A stretch of 64,000 bases of DNA from JAUIET01 sp039111475 (GCA_039111475.1 JBCCIP010000027.1:17918-81917), one strand, 5' to 3'. Positions 9,759 through 19,083 are shown, counted from the stretch's first letter. A program made the numbers and translations. Notes: generated from the letters alone by a model not told the origin.

Positions 9759-9775
9759 AAGGCAAAGCCTTTTTT
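9759..9775 (+). terminator. Small hairpin followed by T-run, between rpoN and hpf
   Basis: On the plus strand a five-base stem AAGGC / GCCTT with an AAA loop is followed by six T. This looks like an intrinsic terminator reading rightwards, but all neighbouring genes read leftwards. On the minus strand the same hairpin has no T-run and lies in the hpf leader, about 23 bases before the hpf ATG. It may stop antisense transcription or shape the hpf leader; neither is shown. Confidence 0.3.
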
Positions 9776-9810
9776 ATTGGCGTCATTGCTGATGCCTTAG
9801 TACCCCGCGG

Positions 9811-11325
9811 TCAAACCAAGCGCTTGCGCTCGTTCGAAGGCGGAATATTCATACTTTCACGATATTTTGCGATAGTTCGTCTCGCTACTTCAATGCCTTG
9901 CTCGGCGAGTAGATTTGCGATTTTGTTGTCGCTTAATGGCTTGCGTGGATTCTCCGCAACAACCAGTTTCTTAATAATGGCCCGGATCGCCGTGGACGAG
10001 CACTCGCCACCCGAAGACGTACTTACATGGCTCGAAAAAAAGTACTTTAACTCAAAAATGCCACGTGGCGTGTGCATGTATTTTTGCGTGGTGACTCGCG
10101 ATATCGTTGACTCGTGCATATCCACTGCCAGCGCTATATCGTGTAACACCATGGGTTTCATCGCTTCGTCGCCATACTCCAGAAAATTGACTTGGTGTTC
10201 AACTATGCAGCTGGCGACCTTCATCAATGTTTCATTGCGGCTTTGCAAACTCTTCAGAAACCATCTCGCTTCCTGCAAATTATCCTTAAGGAAGGCGTTG
10301 TCTTGGCTATTGTCTGCGCGTCGAATTAAACCTGCGTAGTCTGCATTGATGCGTAACTTGGGAGCGATATCAGGGTTGAGCTCAACGCTCCATCGATCGT
10401 TTTTCTTGCTCACGAAAACGTCCGGAACCACGTATTCTGTCTTGCTTTGAGCCACGGAATCACCCGGGTAAGGGTTCATGCTCTGAATCAGACTGATCAC
10501 TTGCTTGAGCTCATCTTCCTTGAGTTTCATGCGACGCATTAGCTGGGCGTAGTCACGTGAACCCAGTAAATGCATGTGCCTGTCAACCAGTCGCAAAGCC
10601 TGCTTAAGCCACGGCGTGTCGTCGGCCAATTGTTTGAGCTGCACGGTGATGCATTCTTGCAAGTCAACAGTTGCCACGCCCGCCGGATCGAATTGTTGTA
10701 TGCGATGTCGAACGGCTTCGACTTCGTCAAGTTCTATGTCCAGTTCCGGATCAAAGCCTGATAGAATCTCTTCCGGGGTCATGCTTAACAAACCGCTCGG
10801 CTCTATCGCGTCAACGATCGCCAAGGCGATCAAAGTATCGGTGTCTGACATGGACGTCATGTTCAGCTGCCACATGAGATGATCCTGCAGCGACAACTCG
10901 GCCGTGTTCCGACTGTCAAAATCAAATTCATCGTTGCTTGCAGGGCCTGAGGATGTAGAAGGTGGACCTGCTGGATACACGTCATCCCAGTTTGAGTCTA
11001 CCGGGACATCAGCAACGTTTGCGTCACCCCAATTATCTTCAGAGCCATCAATTGGGCTGGTTTCTTCCGTGCTGGAATCAGAAGTTGTTTTGTTTGCATC
11101 AGCGTCATTTCGCTGCTCCGCTGCGGAATTGCTCGAATCCGTTGCGTTATCGGCGCCCTGAGCACCACCATCTTCCTCCACTTCCAAAAGCGGGTTTGAT
11201 TCAAGCGCTTCTTGTATTTCGCCCTGCAGATCGAGAGTGGAGAGTTGCAGGAGCCTGATCGCTTGCTGCAACTGCGGTGTCATCGTCAGTTGCTGGCCAA
11301 GTTTCAGTTGCAGGGACTGTTTCAT
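9811..11325 (-). CDS. rpoN: RNA polymerase sigma-54 factor
   Basis: Sigma-54 (504 aa). Region I is the Gln-rich first 50 residues (LQLKLGQQLTMTPQLQQAIR). Region II is a long Asp/Ser-rich acidic linker (about 55-140). The core-binding domain follows, then the DNA-binding domain ending in the RpoN box ARRTIAKYRE (481-490), which differs from the canonical box by one conservative residue. It reads -24/-12 promoters with enhancer-binding proteins; a candidate target in this window is pilA. Its neighbours lptB upstream and hpf downstream are the usual ones; 151 bases separate it from lptB. Confidence 0.97.
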   Translation of the reverse strand: MKQSLQLKLGQQLTMTPQLQQAIRLLQLSTLDLQGEIQEALESNPLLEVEEDGGAQGADNATDSSNSAAEQRNDADANKTTSDSSTEETSPIDGSEDNWGDANVADVPVDSNWDDVYPAGPPSTSSGPASNDEFDFDSRNTAELSLQDHLMWQLNMTSMSDTDTLIALAIVDAIEPSGLLSMTPEEILSGFDPELDIELDEVEAVRHRIQQFDPAGVATVDLQECITVQLKQLADDTPWLKQALRLVDRHMHLLGSRDYAQLMRRMKLKEDELKQVISLIQSMNPYPGDSVAQSKTEYVVPDVFVSKKNDRWSVELNPDIAPKLRINADYAGLIRRADNSQDNAFLKDNLQEARWFLKSLQSRNETLMKVASCIVEHQVNFLEYGDEAMKPMVLHDIALAVDMHESTISRVTTQKYMHTPRGIFELKYFFSSHVSTSSGGECSSTAIRAIIKKLVVAENPRKPLSDNKIANLLAEQGIEVARRTIAKYRESMNIPPSNERKRLV

Positions 11326-11476
11326 TAGTCAAAGTGTAGCTCTGCGTGGCAGCGCAAGCAATGATTGTTATGGAGAATAGTCGTGCTACTTAGAAAATTC
11401 GTGAAATAGACAGCTTGACATAACGCCGCACTGCGAAATGCTGATTGTGCGGAATCGACAGCAGCGCTGTGAATCA

Positions 11477-12202
11477 CTAAAGCGAGAATTCCTGACCCAA
11501 ATAGACTTCTTTTACTTTACTGTGATTCAAAATGGCTTCTGCATTTCCTTCAGCAATAATATGACCTTCACTGACAATATAGGCTTTCTCGCAAATATCC
11601 AGTGTTTCTCTGACATTGTGATCAGTGATAAGTACGCCAATACCCCGATTCTTAAGGTGTATGATGATTTGTTTGATATCGTTCACGGATATGGGGTCTA
11701 CGCCGGCAAATGGCTCATCCAGCAGCACAAAAGACGGTTCGGTTGCCAACGCTCTGGCAATTTCTACACGCCGCCGTTCGCCTCCAGAAAGCGCCATGCC
11801 CTGGCTTTTGCGAATGTGAGTTATGTGAAACTCCTGCAGTAATTGCTCAAGCTTCTCTTTGCGTTGAGGGCGACTCAACTCTGCTCTGGTTTCGAGAATC
11901 GCCATGATATTGTTTTCGACACTGAGTTTTCGAAACACAGACGCCTCTTGCGGCAGATAGCCTATGCCTTTGCGAGAGCGCACGTGCATTGGCTTGCTTG
12001 TAACGTCGGTATTGTCAATTTTTATCTTGCCTTTCTCCGGCTTTACTATGCCAACAACCATATAAAAGCAAGTAGTCTTGCCGGCTCCGTTGGGGCCAAG
12101 CAAACCAACTATGTCGCCACTATTAACAGTTAGCGAAACGTCTTTGACGACGCTGCGCCCTTTATAGCTTTTGGCCAAATGCAATGCTTGTAATACTGGC
12201 AA
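11477..12202 (-). CDS. lptB: LptB, ATPase of the LPS export ABC transporter
   Basis: A 241-residue ABC ATPase that powers extraction of LPS from the inner membrane with LptF, LptG and LptC. Walker A is GPNGAGKT (36-43), the signature is LSGGE (138-142) and Walker B is FVLLDE (158-163). The start is 0 bases from the lptA stop, so translation is probably coupled. lptF and lptG are not in the window, as expected since they lie elsewhere in related genomes. Confidence 0.96.
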   Translation of the reverse strand: MPVLQALHLAKSYKGRSVVKDVSLTVNSGDIVGLLGPNGAGKTTCFYMVVGIVKPEKGKIKIDNTDVTSKPMHVRSRKGIGYLPQEASVFRKLSVENNIMAILETRAELSRPQRKEKLEQLLQEFHITHIRKSQGMALSGGERRRVEIARALATEPSFVLLDEPFAGVDPISVNDIKQIIIHLKNRGIGVLITDHNVRETLDICEKAYIVSEGHIIAEGNAEAILNHSKVKEVYLGQEFSL

Positions 12203-12748
12203 TTAAGGTGCCTCTGGCCGGGAATCCGCAGCTGCGTTTTCATTTGGCGGAATAATGATTTCGACGCGCCCTTGTGTCTTGGACGAACCGTTGGCACGAA
12301 CAATTTGTCGAGTCATATCGTATGTGATTTCATCGCCGCGCACTTCGGTACCGTCTTGTTCCACATAGGCATTTTTCTGAAGCGTCACCACTTCACTGGC
12401 TACCGTGTACTCAATCTGATTGGCCCGCGCCGTGACAATGCCTTTGTCGGGCTGCGGTCGCTGACGCAGCCTGGCGGGTGTGCCGGTTGCTACAATTTTG
12501 CTGACATTGGTGGAGCCGAACATGGTTACTTCCTGCGCTACGATGTTGAGGCTGCCCTGATCGATAACAACATCACCTGTGTAGCGGGTGATTTCCTGTC
12601 GATCATCGCGCTCGGCGCTATCCGCTTTCACTCTGATAGGTTGTTTGCGATCTTCATCGAGCGCCAGCGACGCCGCACTCAGCAGCAGCAAAGCGCACAT
12701 CGCATTACGCTGCCTAGCGCGGTGGTTCGAAAACACTTCGCACCTCAC
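12203..12748 (-). CDS. lptA: LptA, periplasmic LPS-bridge protein
   Basis: LptA/OstA-domain protein (up to 181 aa) that forms the periplasmic bridge carrying LPS from LptC to LptD. The beta-jellyroll domain begins around IRVKADSAERDD and runs to about residue 165. The start is uncertain. GTG at 12748 gives a signal peptide with a basic n-region (RARQR) and a hydrophobic AMCALLLLSAASLA core but overlaps lptC by 35 bases. An internal ATG at 12700 would leave a signal peptide without positive charge. I prefer the GTG start. The gene sits in the fixed order kdsC-lptC-lptA-lptB. Confidence 0.88.
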   Translation of the reverse strand: MRCEVFSNHRARQRNAMCALLLLSAASLALDEDRKQPIRVKADSAERDDRQEITRYTGDVVIDQGSLNIVAQEVTMFGSTNVSKIVATGTPARLRQRPQPDKGIVTARANQIEYTVASEVVTLQKNAYVEQDGTEVRGDEITYDMTRQIVRANGSSKTQGRVEIIIPPNENAAADSRPEAP

Positions 12749-13289
12749 TATGCAACTTGAGCACTTCTTTGTTTAAGCTGGCCGTCATGCCAATGCCCAC
12801 TGTCTGGCCAATTCTGGTGTCTATGATGACTTCTTCTTGTGTTGTCGCTTGGCCTTGCAAGGCATCATAAGTGAGCTTGTCCGTTCGCGCCACGGTATCG
12901 CCCTGGATGCGTTCTATCAGCACCGTGTTCCAGAGGTCGTAAACGTCACCGCCGGGGCGAACTTTGCCGCTACGTGCGCTGGTTTCCCATATCTTACCAG
13001 TATCGCTGATACTTTGTATTTTTGGCGCTTGCAGTAAAGTCTCATCACTCACCGAATAATGCGCAGCGTACTCGGCTTCCAGTAGCCGCGATTGTTTGCC
13101 TTCATCGTTGAAGCGTTTTGAGCTAACGCCCACAGTGTAGGTGTCAACAAAATCTTGGCTACTGCGGCTTGCTTCATCAACAATAATGTCTGAGTGTCGT
13201 TGCTTGACGAAAATGGCCAAAATAACCACAGCAAGCATCGCCAGTGCTCCAAATGGCTTTCGGGTTTTGTCTGGAGTCTCGCCGCTCAT
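12714..13289 (-). CDS. lptC: LptC, inner-membrane LPS export protein
   Basis: A 191-residue bitopic protein with one N-terminal membrane segment (about residues 12-28) and a periplasmic LptC/OstA-like domain. It receives LPS from the LptB2FG extractor and passes it to LptA. Sequence identity within this family is low; the call uses the topology, the length and the position between kdsC and lptA. It overlaps kdsC by four bases and lptA by up to 35. Confidence 0.9.
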   Translation of the reverse strand: MSGETPDKTRKPFGALAMLAVVILAIFVKQRHSDIIVDEASRSSQDFVDTYTVGVSSKRFNDEGKQSRLLEAEYAAHYSVSDETLLQAPKIQSISDTGKIWETSARSGKVRPGGDVYDLWNTVLIERIQGDTVARTDKLTYDALQGQATTQEEVIIDTRIGQTVGIGMTASLNKEVLKLHSEVRSVFEPPR

Positions 13290-13846
13290 GCAGTGGCTTC
13301 CCCGCTATTGGCAGTGTCTGTAAGGCTGTATTGCGCCAGCAAGGAATGCCATTTCCCTTGCGCTTGCAATAGCCACTCGCAGGCCTCTCGCACAGCACCC
13401 TCACCTCCGCAAGCCCGTGTAACGTAATCTGCTCTCTCTGCAATACCGCTTGCCGCGTTGGCCACCGCAATACCTATTCCTGCCGCTTGTATTGCGCTGA
13501 GGTCGGGTAAATCATCGCCCATATAAGCGGCTTGCTCTAAGCTTAGGCCCAAACTGTTGATTACTTCACGGAGCGCTGTAAGTTTGTCTTCCCGGCCTTG
13601 CAGTAAGATATCTATGCCAAGCTCTCTGGCGCGTTTGGCGACTATTTCAGATGTTCTACCGGTGATGATGGCGATGCTAACGTCAGTGCTCTTGAGCATT
13701 TTCAGGCCGTGGCCATCTTGGCTGTTGAACGCCTTAAGTGTGTCTCCATCGCTGCTGAAAAACAAACGACCGTCAGTAAGTACGCCGTCAACATCCATCG
13801 CTAGCAATTTGATCTGTTGAGCGCGATCTTTCAAGGCTTTGTTCAT
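13286..13846 (-). CDS. kdsC: 3-deoxy-D-manno-octulosonate-8-phosphate phosphatase
   Basis: A 186-residue HAD-family phosphatase without a cap domain, releasing Kdo from Kdo-8-phosphate for the LPS inner core. The nucleophile motif MDVDGVLTDG places D18 and D20 in the active site, and AYMGDDLPDL holds the distal metal ligands. Four-base overlaps with both kdsD and lptC mark a tightly coupled operon. Confidence 0.95.
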   Translation of the reverse strand: MNKALKDRAQQIKLLAMDVDGVLTDGRLFFSSDGDTLKAFNSQDGHGLKMLKSTDVSIAIITGRTSEIVAKRARELGIDILLQGREDKLTALREVINSLGLSLEQAAYMGDDLPDLSAIQAAGIGIAVANAASGIAERADYVTRACGGEGAVREACEWLLQAQGKWHSLLAQYSLTDTANSGEATA

Positions 13847-14814
13847 ACAAGCCCTGCTTGTAACACATCGTACATTTGTACGGTGCCTATTGGCTTGCCG
13901 TCAATGTCGGTGACGACTAACACACTTATTTTATTGTCTTCCATAATTGTCAGTGCCGCAGCGGCAAGCTCGTCCGCAGCAATGGTTTTGCCGCCGCTGG
14001 TCATTATGTCTGCGATAGCGGAGTTCTTGATATCAACATCGGCATCCAGAGCGCGACGCAAATCGCCATCTGTAAAAATACCCAGTAGCTCGCCTTGTTC
14101 ATTGGCCACGATGGTCATACCGAGGCCTTTTTCACTGACCTCGAGAATAGCCTCACCAAGCGTTGCATTGGGAGCAACCGTTGGCAATGAATCACCAGCG
14201 TGCATCAGGTCCGACACGCGAAGTAACAGGCGCTTGCCCAGGCTGCCACCAGGGTGAGAATAGGCGAAGTCTTCGGCAGTGAAGCCGCGTTTCTCCAGCA
14301 GGGCAATTGCCAGCGCATCACCCATTACCAGGCTTACAGTGGTACTTGTGGTTGGCGCCAGATCGTGCGGGCAGGCTTCTTCAGCGATGCTGATATCCAG
14401 GTTTACATCCGCATGTCTTGCGAGACTGGACTTGGCGTTGCCGCACATGCTGATCAGAGGCACAGCAAGCCGCTTGAGTAGGGGCAGAAGCGTGGTAATT
14501 TCAGGGGTGTTGCCAGAATTGGACACGGCGATCACCACGTCATTGCGGGTAATCATACCCATATCGCCGTGACTTGCCTCAGCGGGGTGAACAAAAAAAG
14601 CAGGTGTGCCAGTGCTGGCCAGCGTTGCGGCGATTTTGTTTGCGATATGGCCCGACTTGCCGATACCCGATACCACCACACGACCGCTGCAATTGAGCAT
14701 TAACTCACAAGCGGCAGCAAAATTATGGTCGACACGCTGAATGAGGTTGCTGACGGCATCGCGCTCTATCTCGATGGTTCGGCGTCCAGCCTTTAAATAA
14801 ATATCCTCGCTCAT
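13843..14814 (-). CDS. kdsD: D-arabinose-5-phosphate isomerase
   Basis: A 323-residue isomerase that makes arabinose-5-phosphate, the first committed precursor of Kdo. A SIS sugar-isomerase domain (about 40-170, with SGIGKSGHIANK) is followed by two CBS domains (about 205-323). This is the full KdsD architecture. It lies directly before kdsC, the enzyme of a later step of the same pathway, and 17 bases after caxA. Confidence 0.96.
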   Translation of the reverse strand: MSEDIYLKAGRRTIEIERDAVSNLIQRVDHNFAAACELMLNCSGRVVVSGIGKSGHIANKIAATLASTGTPAFFVHPAEASHGDMGMITRNDVVIAVSNSGNTPEITTLLPLLKRLAVPLISMCGNAKSSLARHADVNLDISIAEEACPHDLAPTTSTTVSLVMGDALAIALLEKRGFTAEDFAYSHPGGSLGKRLLLRVSDLMHAGDSLPTVAPNATLGEAILEVSEKGLGMTIVANEQGELLGIFTDGDLRRALDADVDIKNSAIADIMTSGGKTIAADELAAAALTIMEDNKISVLVVTDIDGKPIGTVQMYDVLQAGLV

Positions 14815-14831
14815 TCCGTTGTGCTCTTTTC

Positions 14832-15860
14832 TTATAATACCTTTAACAATTGTAGCGTATACAGCACATAGCCCAATAGAAACAGCACGGCTGCAAAGCG
14901 GCCTAAATGCGGTCTTGGTCTTTCCTGTGGATCGGTGCCTGCATGCTTAAATCGTAACCATAGTGCATCCGTGAGCACTGCAACAATGAGCACAAGCGTG
15001 ATGCCGGCCATGAATGCATAGTCGCGATTAAAAATCTCGCTACCAAGTTGCACACCGCCTACCAGCCCAGGAATAGACATCACCGCAGCTAGGTTAAAAA
15101 TGTTACTGCCCACCACATTACCCAGGGCGATATCAACCTGACCTTTTAAGGCGCACGCGACCGAGGCAGCCAGCTCCGGCAAGCTGGTGCCAATGGCTAC
15201 CAGAGTCAAGCCTATAATGAGTTGGCTGACTCCCAGCTGAATGGCCACTGATTTTGCGCCCCAGACCAGCAGGTTGGAACTTGCTACCAATACCACTAAG
15301 CCGCCTATGAGCAGCATCCACGCTTTACCACTGGAAACCTCATCGAGTTCGTCTTCTGGTGTCATGGCTTCCAGACTTGCGGCCAGATCGATGTCGTCGT
15401 CCAGTTGTGGGTTGTTTTTCTGGCTTCTAAACGCCAGGTAGCCCGCCACAAAAATACTCCCTAACAGCAGGCAGCCATCCACAAAGCTCACTTTGTAATC
15501 AAGCAGGGTATAACCGGCAAGTAAGGTAATCGCTGCCAATATTGGTAGCTCGCGTCGAACAACCGATTTGCTGATGGGAATAGCCGTAATCAGCGCTGTG
15601 ACGGCCAGTACTAAACCCATGTTGGCGAGGTTGGAGCCCAGCGCATTACCGACGGCCATATCAGCAGCATCGTGCAGGGCAGCGTTCAGCGAGACAAAGA
15701 TTTCTGGCGCCGAGGTTCCAAAGGCAACGATGGTCAAGCCAATCATCATAGTTGACATGCCCAGATGATTGGCCGTAACCGCCGCCCCGGTTACGAAACG
15801 ATCGGCACTCCAGACCAGTGCGATGAAGCCAACGAGTACCGCCAATAATGCAAGCGTCAT
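14832..15860 (-). CDS. caxA: CaxA/YrbG-type Na+/Ca2+ antiporter family protein
   Basis: A 342-residue inner-membrane cation/calcium exchanger-family protein. The two inverted Na_Ca_ex repeats are visible, each with its alpha motif (GNALGSNLANMG and GNVVGSNIFNLA), separated by a charged cytoplasmic loop. It is the first gene of the leftward kds-lpt-rpoN run, which matches the position of yrbG in Escherichia coli. The substrate is inferred from the family only. A 199-base spacer separates it from the divergent mlaC. Confidence 0.9.
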   Translation of the reverse strand: MTLALLAVLVGFIALVWSADRFVTGAAVTANHLGMSTMMIGLTIVAFGTSAPEIFVSLNAALHDAADMAVGNALGSNLANMGLVLAVTALITAIPISKSVVRRELPILAAITLLAGYTLLDYKVSFVDGCLLLGSIFVAGYLAFRSQKNNPQLDDDIDLAASLEAMTPEDELDEVSSGKAWMLLIGGLVVLVASSNLLVWGAKSVAIQLGVSQLIIGLTLVAIGTSLPELAASVACALKGQVDIALGNVVGSNIFNLAAVMSIPGLVGGVQLGSEIFNRDYAFMAGITLVLIVAVLTDALWLRFKHAGTDPQERPRPHLGRFAAVLFLLGYVLYTLQLLKVL

Positions 15861-16059
15861 AGTTTTTGAGCTCTAAAAGTGATCCCTTGTACCAGATGTG
15901 GCCAATGGGCGGGCTCTGCCAATGGCAATAAAGCGTAAATTTACGAAAATTCAACGGCTTCCTAGAATATTAATTATAACATTCTGTCCGTTTTCTTGTC
16001 TTAGTTAGCGAGAGCATCGCCTATTATGGTAGTTTATTTGCAGAAAGTAGGGAGAAAGC

Positions 16060-16800
16060 ATGCGCGTTATGTTCAACAATCCATTAGTTAATGCCAAAGT
16101 GGCCCAATGGCCGGCGCGAATTGTTGTGGCGGTAGTCATGGGCTTTTTTGTGTCGAACGCCGTTGGCCAGGAAGCGGCTGTCGCCGAGAGCACGGTCGCT
16201 GAGGATACGACGGTGGCGCCGGATGAACTGATTCGCGATGCAACCGATAAGATAGTCTCGGCGATCGAGCAGGCTAAGAAATATTACGATACCGAACCCG
16301 AGCGTTTCCATGCAGCAATCGATGAAATCCTGTTTCCACTAATCGATTTTCGCAGCTTCGCCAGGGGTGTAATGGGTAAGCATGGCAGCCGCCGTTATGA
16401 ATCTACACTGAAAGATGATGCCGCCAAGCAGGTCTTCCAGGCAAGAGTGGACGCCTTTACTGAGAAATTCAAACAGGGTCTGGTAGCCACCTATGCGAAA
16501 GGATTGTTGACTTTCCAAGGTGAGACAATAGATGTTCTGCCGGTAGGAGGCGGTATCGCCGCTGGCAAGAGCGTCAATGTGGTGCAAAAGATTCATGGCG
16601 ACGGCAGCGAGCCGGTGTTGATTCGCTACAAAATGCGGCAGAACACCGAAGGCTTATGGAAAGTGCGCAATGTGCAACTACAAAGTATCAATCTCGGGAA
16701 AGTGTATCGAAACCAATTTGCCTCTGCTGTTAGGCAATATAATTCCGATATTGACAAAGTGATTGAGAATTGGGTGGTAGAATCACAGGATGTTGAGTAA
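16060..16800 (+). CDS. mlaC: MlaC, periplasmic phospholipid-binding protein
   Basis: A 246-residue MlaC/Ttg2D-family protein with an N-terminal signal peptide (hydrophobic core about residues 20-35, cleavage near VGQ). MlaC shuttles phospholipids between the outer-membrane MlaA complex and the inner-membrane MlaFEDB transporter. A GGGAG ribosome-binding site lies 6 bases before the ATG and a possible -10 element TATTAT is at 16022-16027. What is odd is the context: mlaF, mlaE and mlaD, which normally precede mlaC between it and caxA/yrbG, are missing, and so is mlaB after it. The gene itself looks intact. Confidence 0.92.
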   Translation: MRVMFNNPLVNAKVAQWPARIVVAVVMGFFVSNAVGQEAAVAESTVAEDTTVAPDELIRDATDKIVSAIEQAKKYYDTEPERFHAAIDEILFPLIDFRSFARGVMGKHGSRRYESTLKDDAAKQVFQARVDAFTEKFKQGLVATYAKGLLTFQGETIDVLPVGGGIAAGKSVNVVQKIHGDGSEPVLIRYKMRQNTEGLWKVRNVQLQSINLGKVYRNQFASAVRQYNSDIDKVIENWVVESQDVE

Positions 16801-16840
16801 TCCCTCCGGCAGCCAAGGTTGCCTCTGAAAGAATAGCGAC

Positions 16841-17080
16841 ATGTTGTTGAACGAAATTAAAAGCTGTGTTGAATCCCACTTTGACGGCGCCAAGGTGCTC
16901 GTAGAAGAGAGCGGTGGCCACTATACGGTGACTGTAGTAGCTGAAAACATGGCAGGATTAAACCCTGTGAAACGTCAGCAAGCCGTTTATGCTCCGTTGT
17001 CTGATATGATTGCAGACGGACGATTACATGCGGTTAATATCCGCGCCCATACGCCTGAAGAGTACCAACAGCTCGGTTAA
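16841..17080 (+). CDS. ibaG: IbaG, BolA-family protein
   Basis: A 79-residue BolA-like protein of the IbaG (YrbA) subgroup, with the family stretch LNPVKRQQAVYAPL and a C-terminal HAVNIRAHTPEEY. BolA-family proteins pair with monothiol glutaredoxins in iron-sulfur handling; IbaG is linked to acid stress and envelope genes. It lies between mlaC and murA, exactly as in Escherichia coli apart from the missing mlaB. No strong ribosome-binding site precedes the ATG. Confidence 0.92.
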   Translation: MLLNEIKSCVESHFDGAKVLVEESGGHYTVTVVAENMAGLNPVKRQQAVYAPLSDMIADGRLHAVNIRAHTPEEYQQLG

Positions 17081-17146
17081 TTTCCTTCCCGAGCAGGTCT
17101 TGCGGTGGCTGGATCACAATCGTAGATACGCTAAATAGGTATTCGC

Positions 17147-18409
17147 TTGGACAAATTGCTAATCCGCGGCGGCATTCCGCTGGACGGAGAAATTCGAATA
17201 TCCGGTTCCAAGAACTCGGCGCTGCCCATTCTGGCGGCGAGTTTACTGTGCCCTGCGCCCGTACAACTTCACAATCTTCCGCACCTGCATGACGTTACGA
17301 CAATGATCGATCTGTTGGGCTGCCTGGGTGCGGACATTACTGTGGGCCACAATCTAAGCACAGAAATTAATGCGACTGATTTGGACAAGTGCGTTGCTCC
17401 TTACGAACTGGTTAAAACCATGCGAGCCTCCATTCTAGTGATGGGCCCGCTGCTGGCGCGTTTTGGACAGGCCGAGGTCTCATTTCCAGGAGGATGCGCG
17501 ATTGGTAGCCGTCCGGTGGATCTGCATTTGCGCGGCTTTGAGGCCATGGGTGCAGAAATATCGATAGAGGATGGTTACATTAAGGCACGTGCCAAGGGTG
17601 GCCTGCGTGGTGCTCGCATATTTATGGAAACGGTCACCGTGGGTGGTACAGAAAACCTGCTGATGGCCGCTGCTCTGGCGCACGGTGAAACGGTTCTTGA
17701 GAACGCTGCAATGGAACCTGAGATTGTTGACCTAGCCCAGTTTCTGAACGCAATGGGCGCAAAGATTGAAGGTATAGGTACAGCCACTCTGCGCATTCAG
17801 GGGGTCGCTGCACTGCATGGCTGCGAGTACTCAGTCATGCCGGATCGCATTGAAACTGGCACTTACCTGGTCGCTGCCGCGGCGACAGGTGGCTCTATCA
17901 AAGTGAAGCAAACCGATCCTCATTCACTGGATGCTGTGCTGGCTAAATTACAGGAAAGCGGCTTTGAGCTGCAATTGGGTGATGACTGGATTGCTTTGCA
18001 ATCGGGTGGTCGTAGGCCAAGCGCCGTGGGCATCAAAACAGCCCCTTTTCCCGGTTTTCCTACCGACATGCAGGCGCAATTTATGGCGCTAAACACCATC
18101 GCGGAAGGTAGCGCGCATGTGACTGAGACTATTTTCGAAAATCGTTTGATACAAACCCATGAAATGAATCGCATGGGCGCGAATATCGTTATCGAAGGAA
18201 ATACTGCGATTGTGTCCGGCGTCGATAAATTAATGGGGGCGCCGGTGATGGCCAGCGACTTGCGCGCCTCTGCCAGTTTAGTCATTGCAGGCCTAGTTGC
18301 GCAGGGCGAGACAATTGTGGATAGGATTTATCACATTGATCGGGGTTATGAATGTATCGAGGAAAAATTGCAGCAACTTGGTGCGGACATCAGGCGGATA
18401 ACGGACTGA
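17147..18409 (+). CDS. murA: UDP-N-acetylglucosamine 1-carboxyvinyltransferase
   Basis: MurA (420 aa) transfers enolpyruvate to UDP-GlcNAc, the first committed step of peptidoglycan synthesis, in the cytoplasm. The catalytic cysteine is C117 in FPGGCAIGSRP, so the enzyme should be of the fosfomycin-sensitive type. The start is TTG at 17147, which gives the family N-terminus MDKLLIRGG and has AGGT eight bases upstream. It is followed by hisG after only 3 bases, an arrangement shared with Pseudomonas. Confidence 0.97.
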   Translation: MDKLLIRGGIPLDGEIRISGSKNSALPILAASLLCPAPVQLHNLPHLHDVTTMIDLLGCLGADITVGHNLSTEINATDLDKCVAPYELVKTMRASILVMGPLLARFGQAEVSFPGGCAIGSRPVDLHLRGFEAMGAEISIEDGYIKARAKGGLRGARIFMETVTVGGTENLLMAAALAHGETVLENAAMEPEIVDLAQFLNAMGAKIEGIGTATLRIQGVAALHGCEYSVMPDRIETGTYLVAAAATGGSIKVKQTDPHSLDAVLAKLQESGFELQLGDDWIALQSGGRRPSAVGIKTAPFPGFPTDMQAQFMALNTIAEGSAHVTETIFENRLIQTHEMNRMGANIVIEGNTAIVSGVDKLMGAPVMASDLRASASLVIAGLVAQGETIVDRIYHIDRGYECIEEKLQQLGADIRRITD

Positions 18410-18412
18410 CAT

Positions 18413-19048
18413 ATGATCACAATTGCCCTGACAAAAGGGCGGATTCTCGCAGAAACCTTGCCTCTTCTAGAGGCCGCCGGAATTCAGCCTAGCGAAGACA
18501 TCGACGCCTCACGTAAGCTCGTATTCGAAACTAACGAAAAAGACGTGCGCTTGTTAGTATTGCGTGGAGCCGATGTAACCACCTATGTACGGCACGGAAT
18601 TGCGGATTTGGGTGTAGCTGGCAAAGACATGTTAATGGAGTATGGCCTGGCGGACATTTACGAGTTGCTAGACCTTGGTATTGCACGTTGTCGATTGATG
18701 ACGGCCGCACCGATAGGGCAGAGCAGTATCGATGGCAAACGCCAGAGGATCAGTGTTGCGAGTAAATTCACGAACATTGCTCGCCAATTTTACGAAGAAA
18801 AAGGGCTTAACGTGGAACTGATCAAGCTCTATGGCGCTTTGGAGCTTGCACCAATTGTTGGTCTAGCAGACGAAATTGTCGATGTGGTAGATACTGGCAA
18901 TACCTTGGCGGCCAATGGCCTGGAACCGAAAGAGCTGATAGCAAATGTTAGTTCCAGGTTGATAGCAAATAAAGCAGCATTGAAGGTAAAGTATGAGCGG
19001 GTTACGCATTGGAGTGACAAAATTCGTGCCGCTGTGGACGCACAATAG
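18413..19048 (+). CDS. hisG: ATP phosphoribosyltransferase, short form
   Basis: HisG catalyses the first step of histidine synthesis, joining ATP and PRPP. At 211 residues it is the short form, which lacks the C-terminal regulatory domain and needs HisZ as a partner. The PRPP-binding stretch DEIVDVVDTGNTLAANGL lies near residue 155. hisZ is not in the window and must be elsewhere if the pathway works. The start codon ATG is 3 bases from the murA stop. Confidence 0.96.
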   Translation: MITIALTKGRILAETLPLLEAAGIQPSEDIDASRKLVFETNEKDVRLLVLRGADVTTYVRHGIADLGVAGKDMLMEYGLADIYELLDLGIARCRLMTAAPIGQSSIDGKRQRISVASKFTNIARQFYEEKGLNVELIKLYGALELAPIVGLADEIVDVVDTGNTLAANGLEPKELIANVSSRLIANKAALKVKYERVTHWSDKIRAAVDAQ

Positions 19049-19083
19049 GCATAGAAGGGCTGCTAGAAATAGGTAGGCATGGT

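Noticed and set aside
9824..10339. A 171-codon plus-strand frame opposite rpoN
   Set aside because: Antisense shadow of the conserved sigma-54 DNA-binding and core-binding regions.
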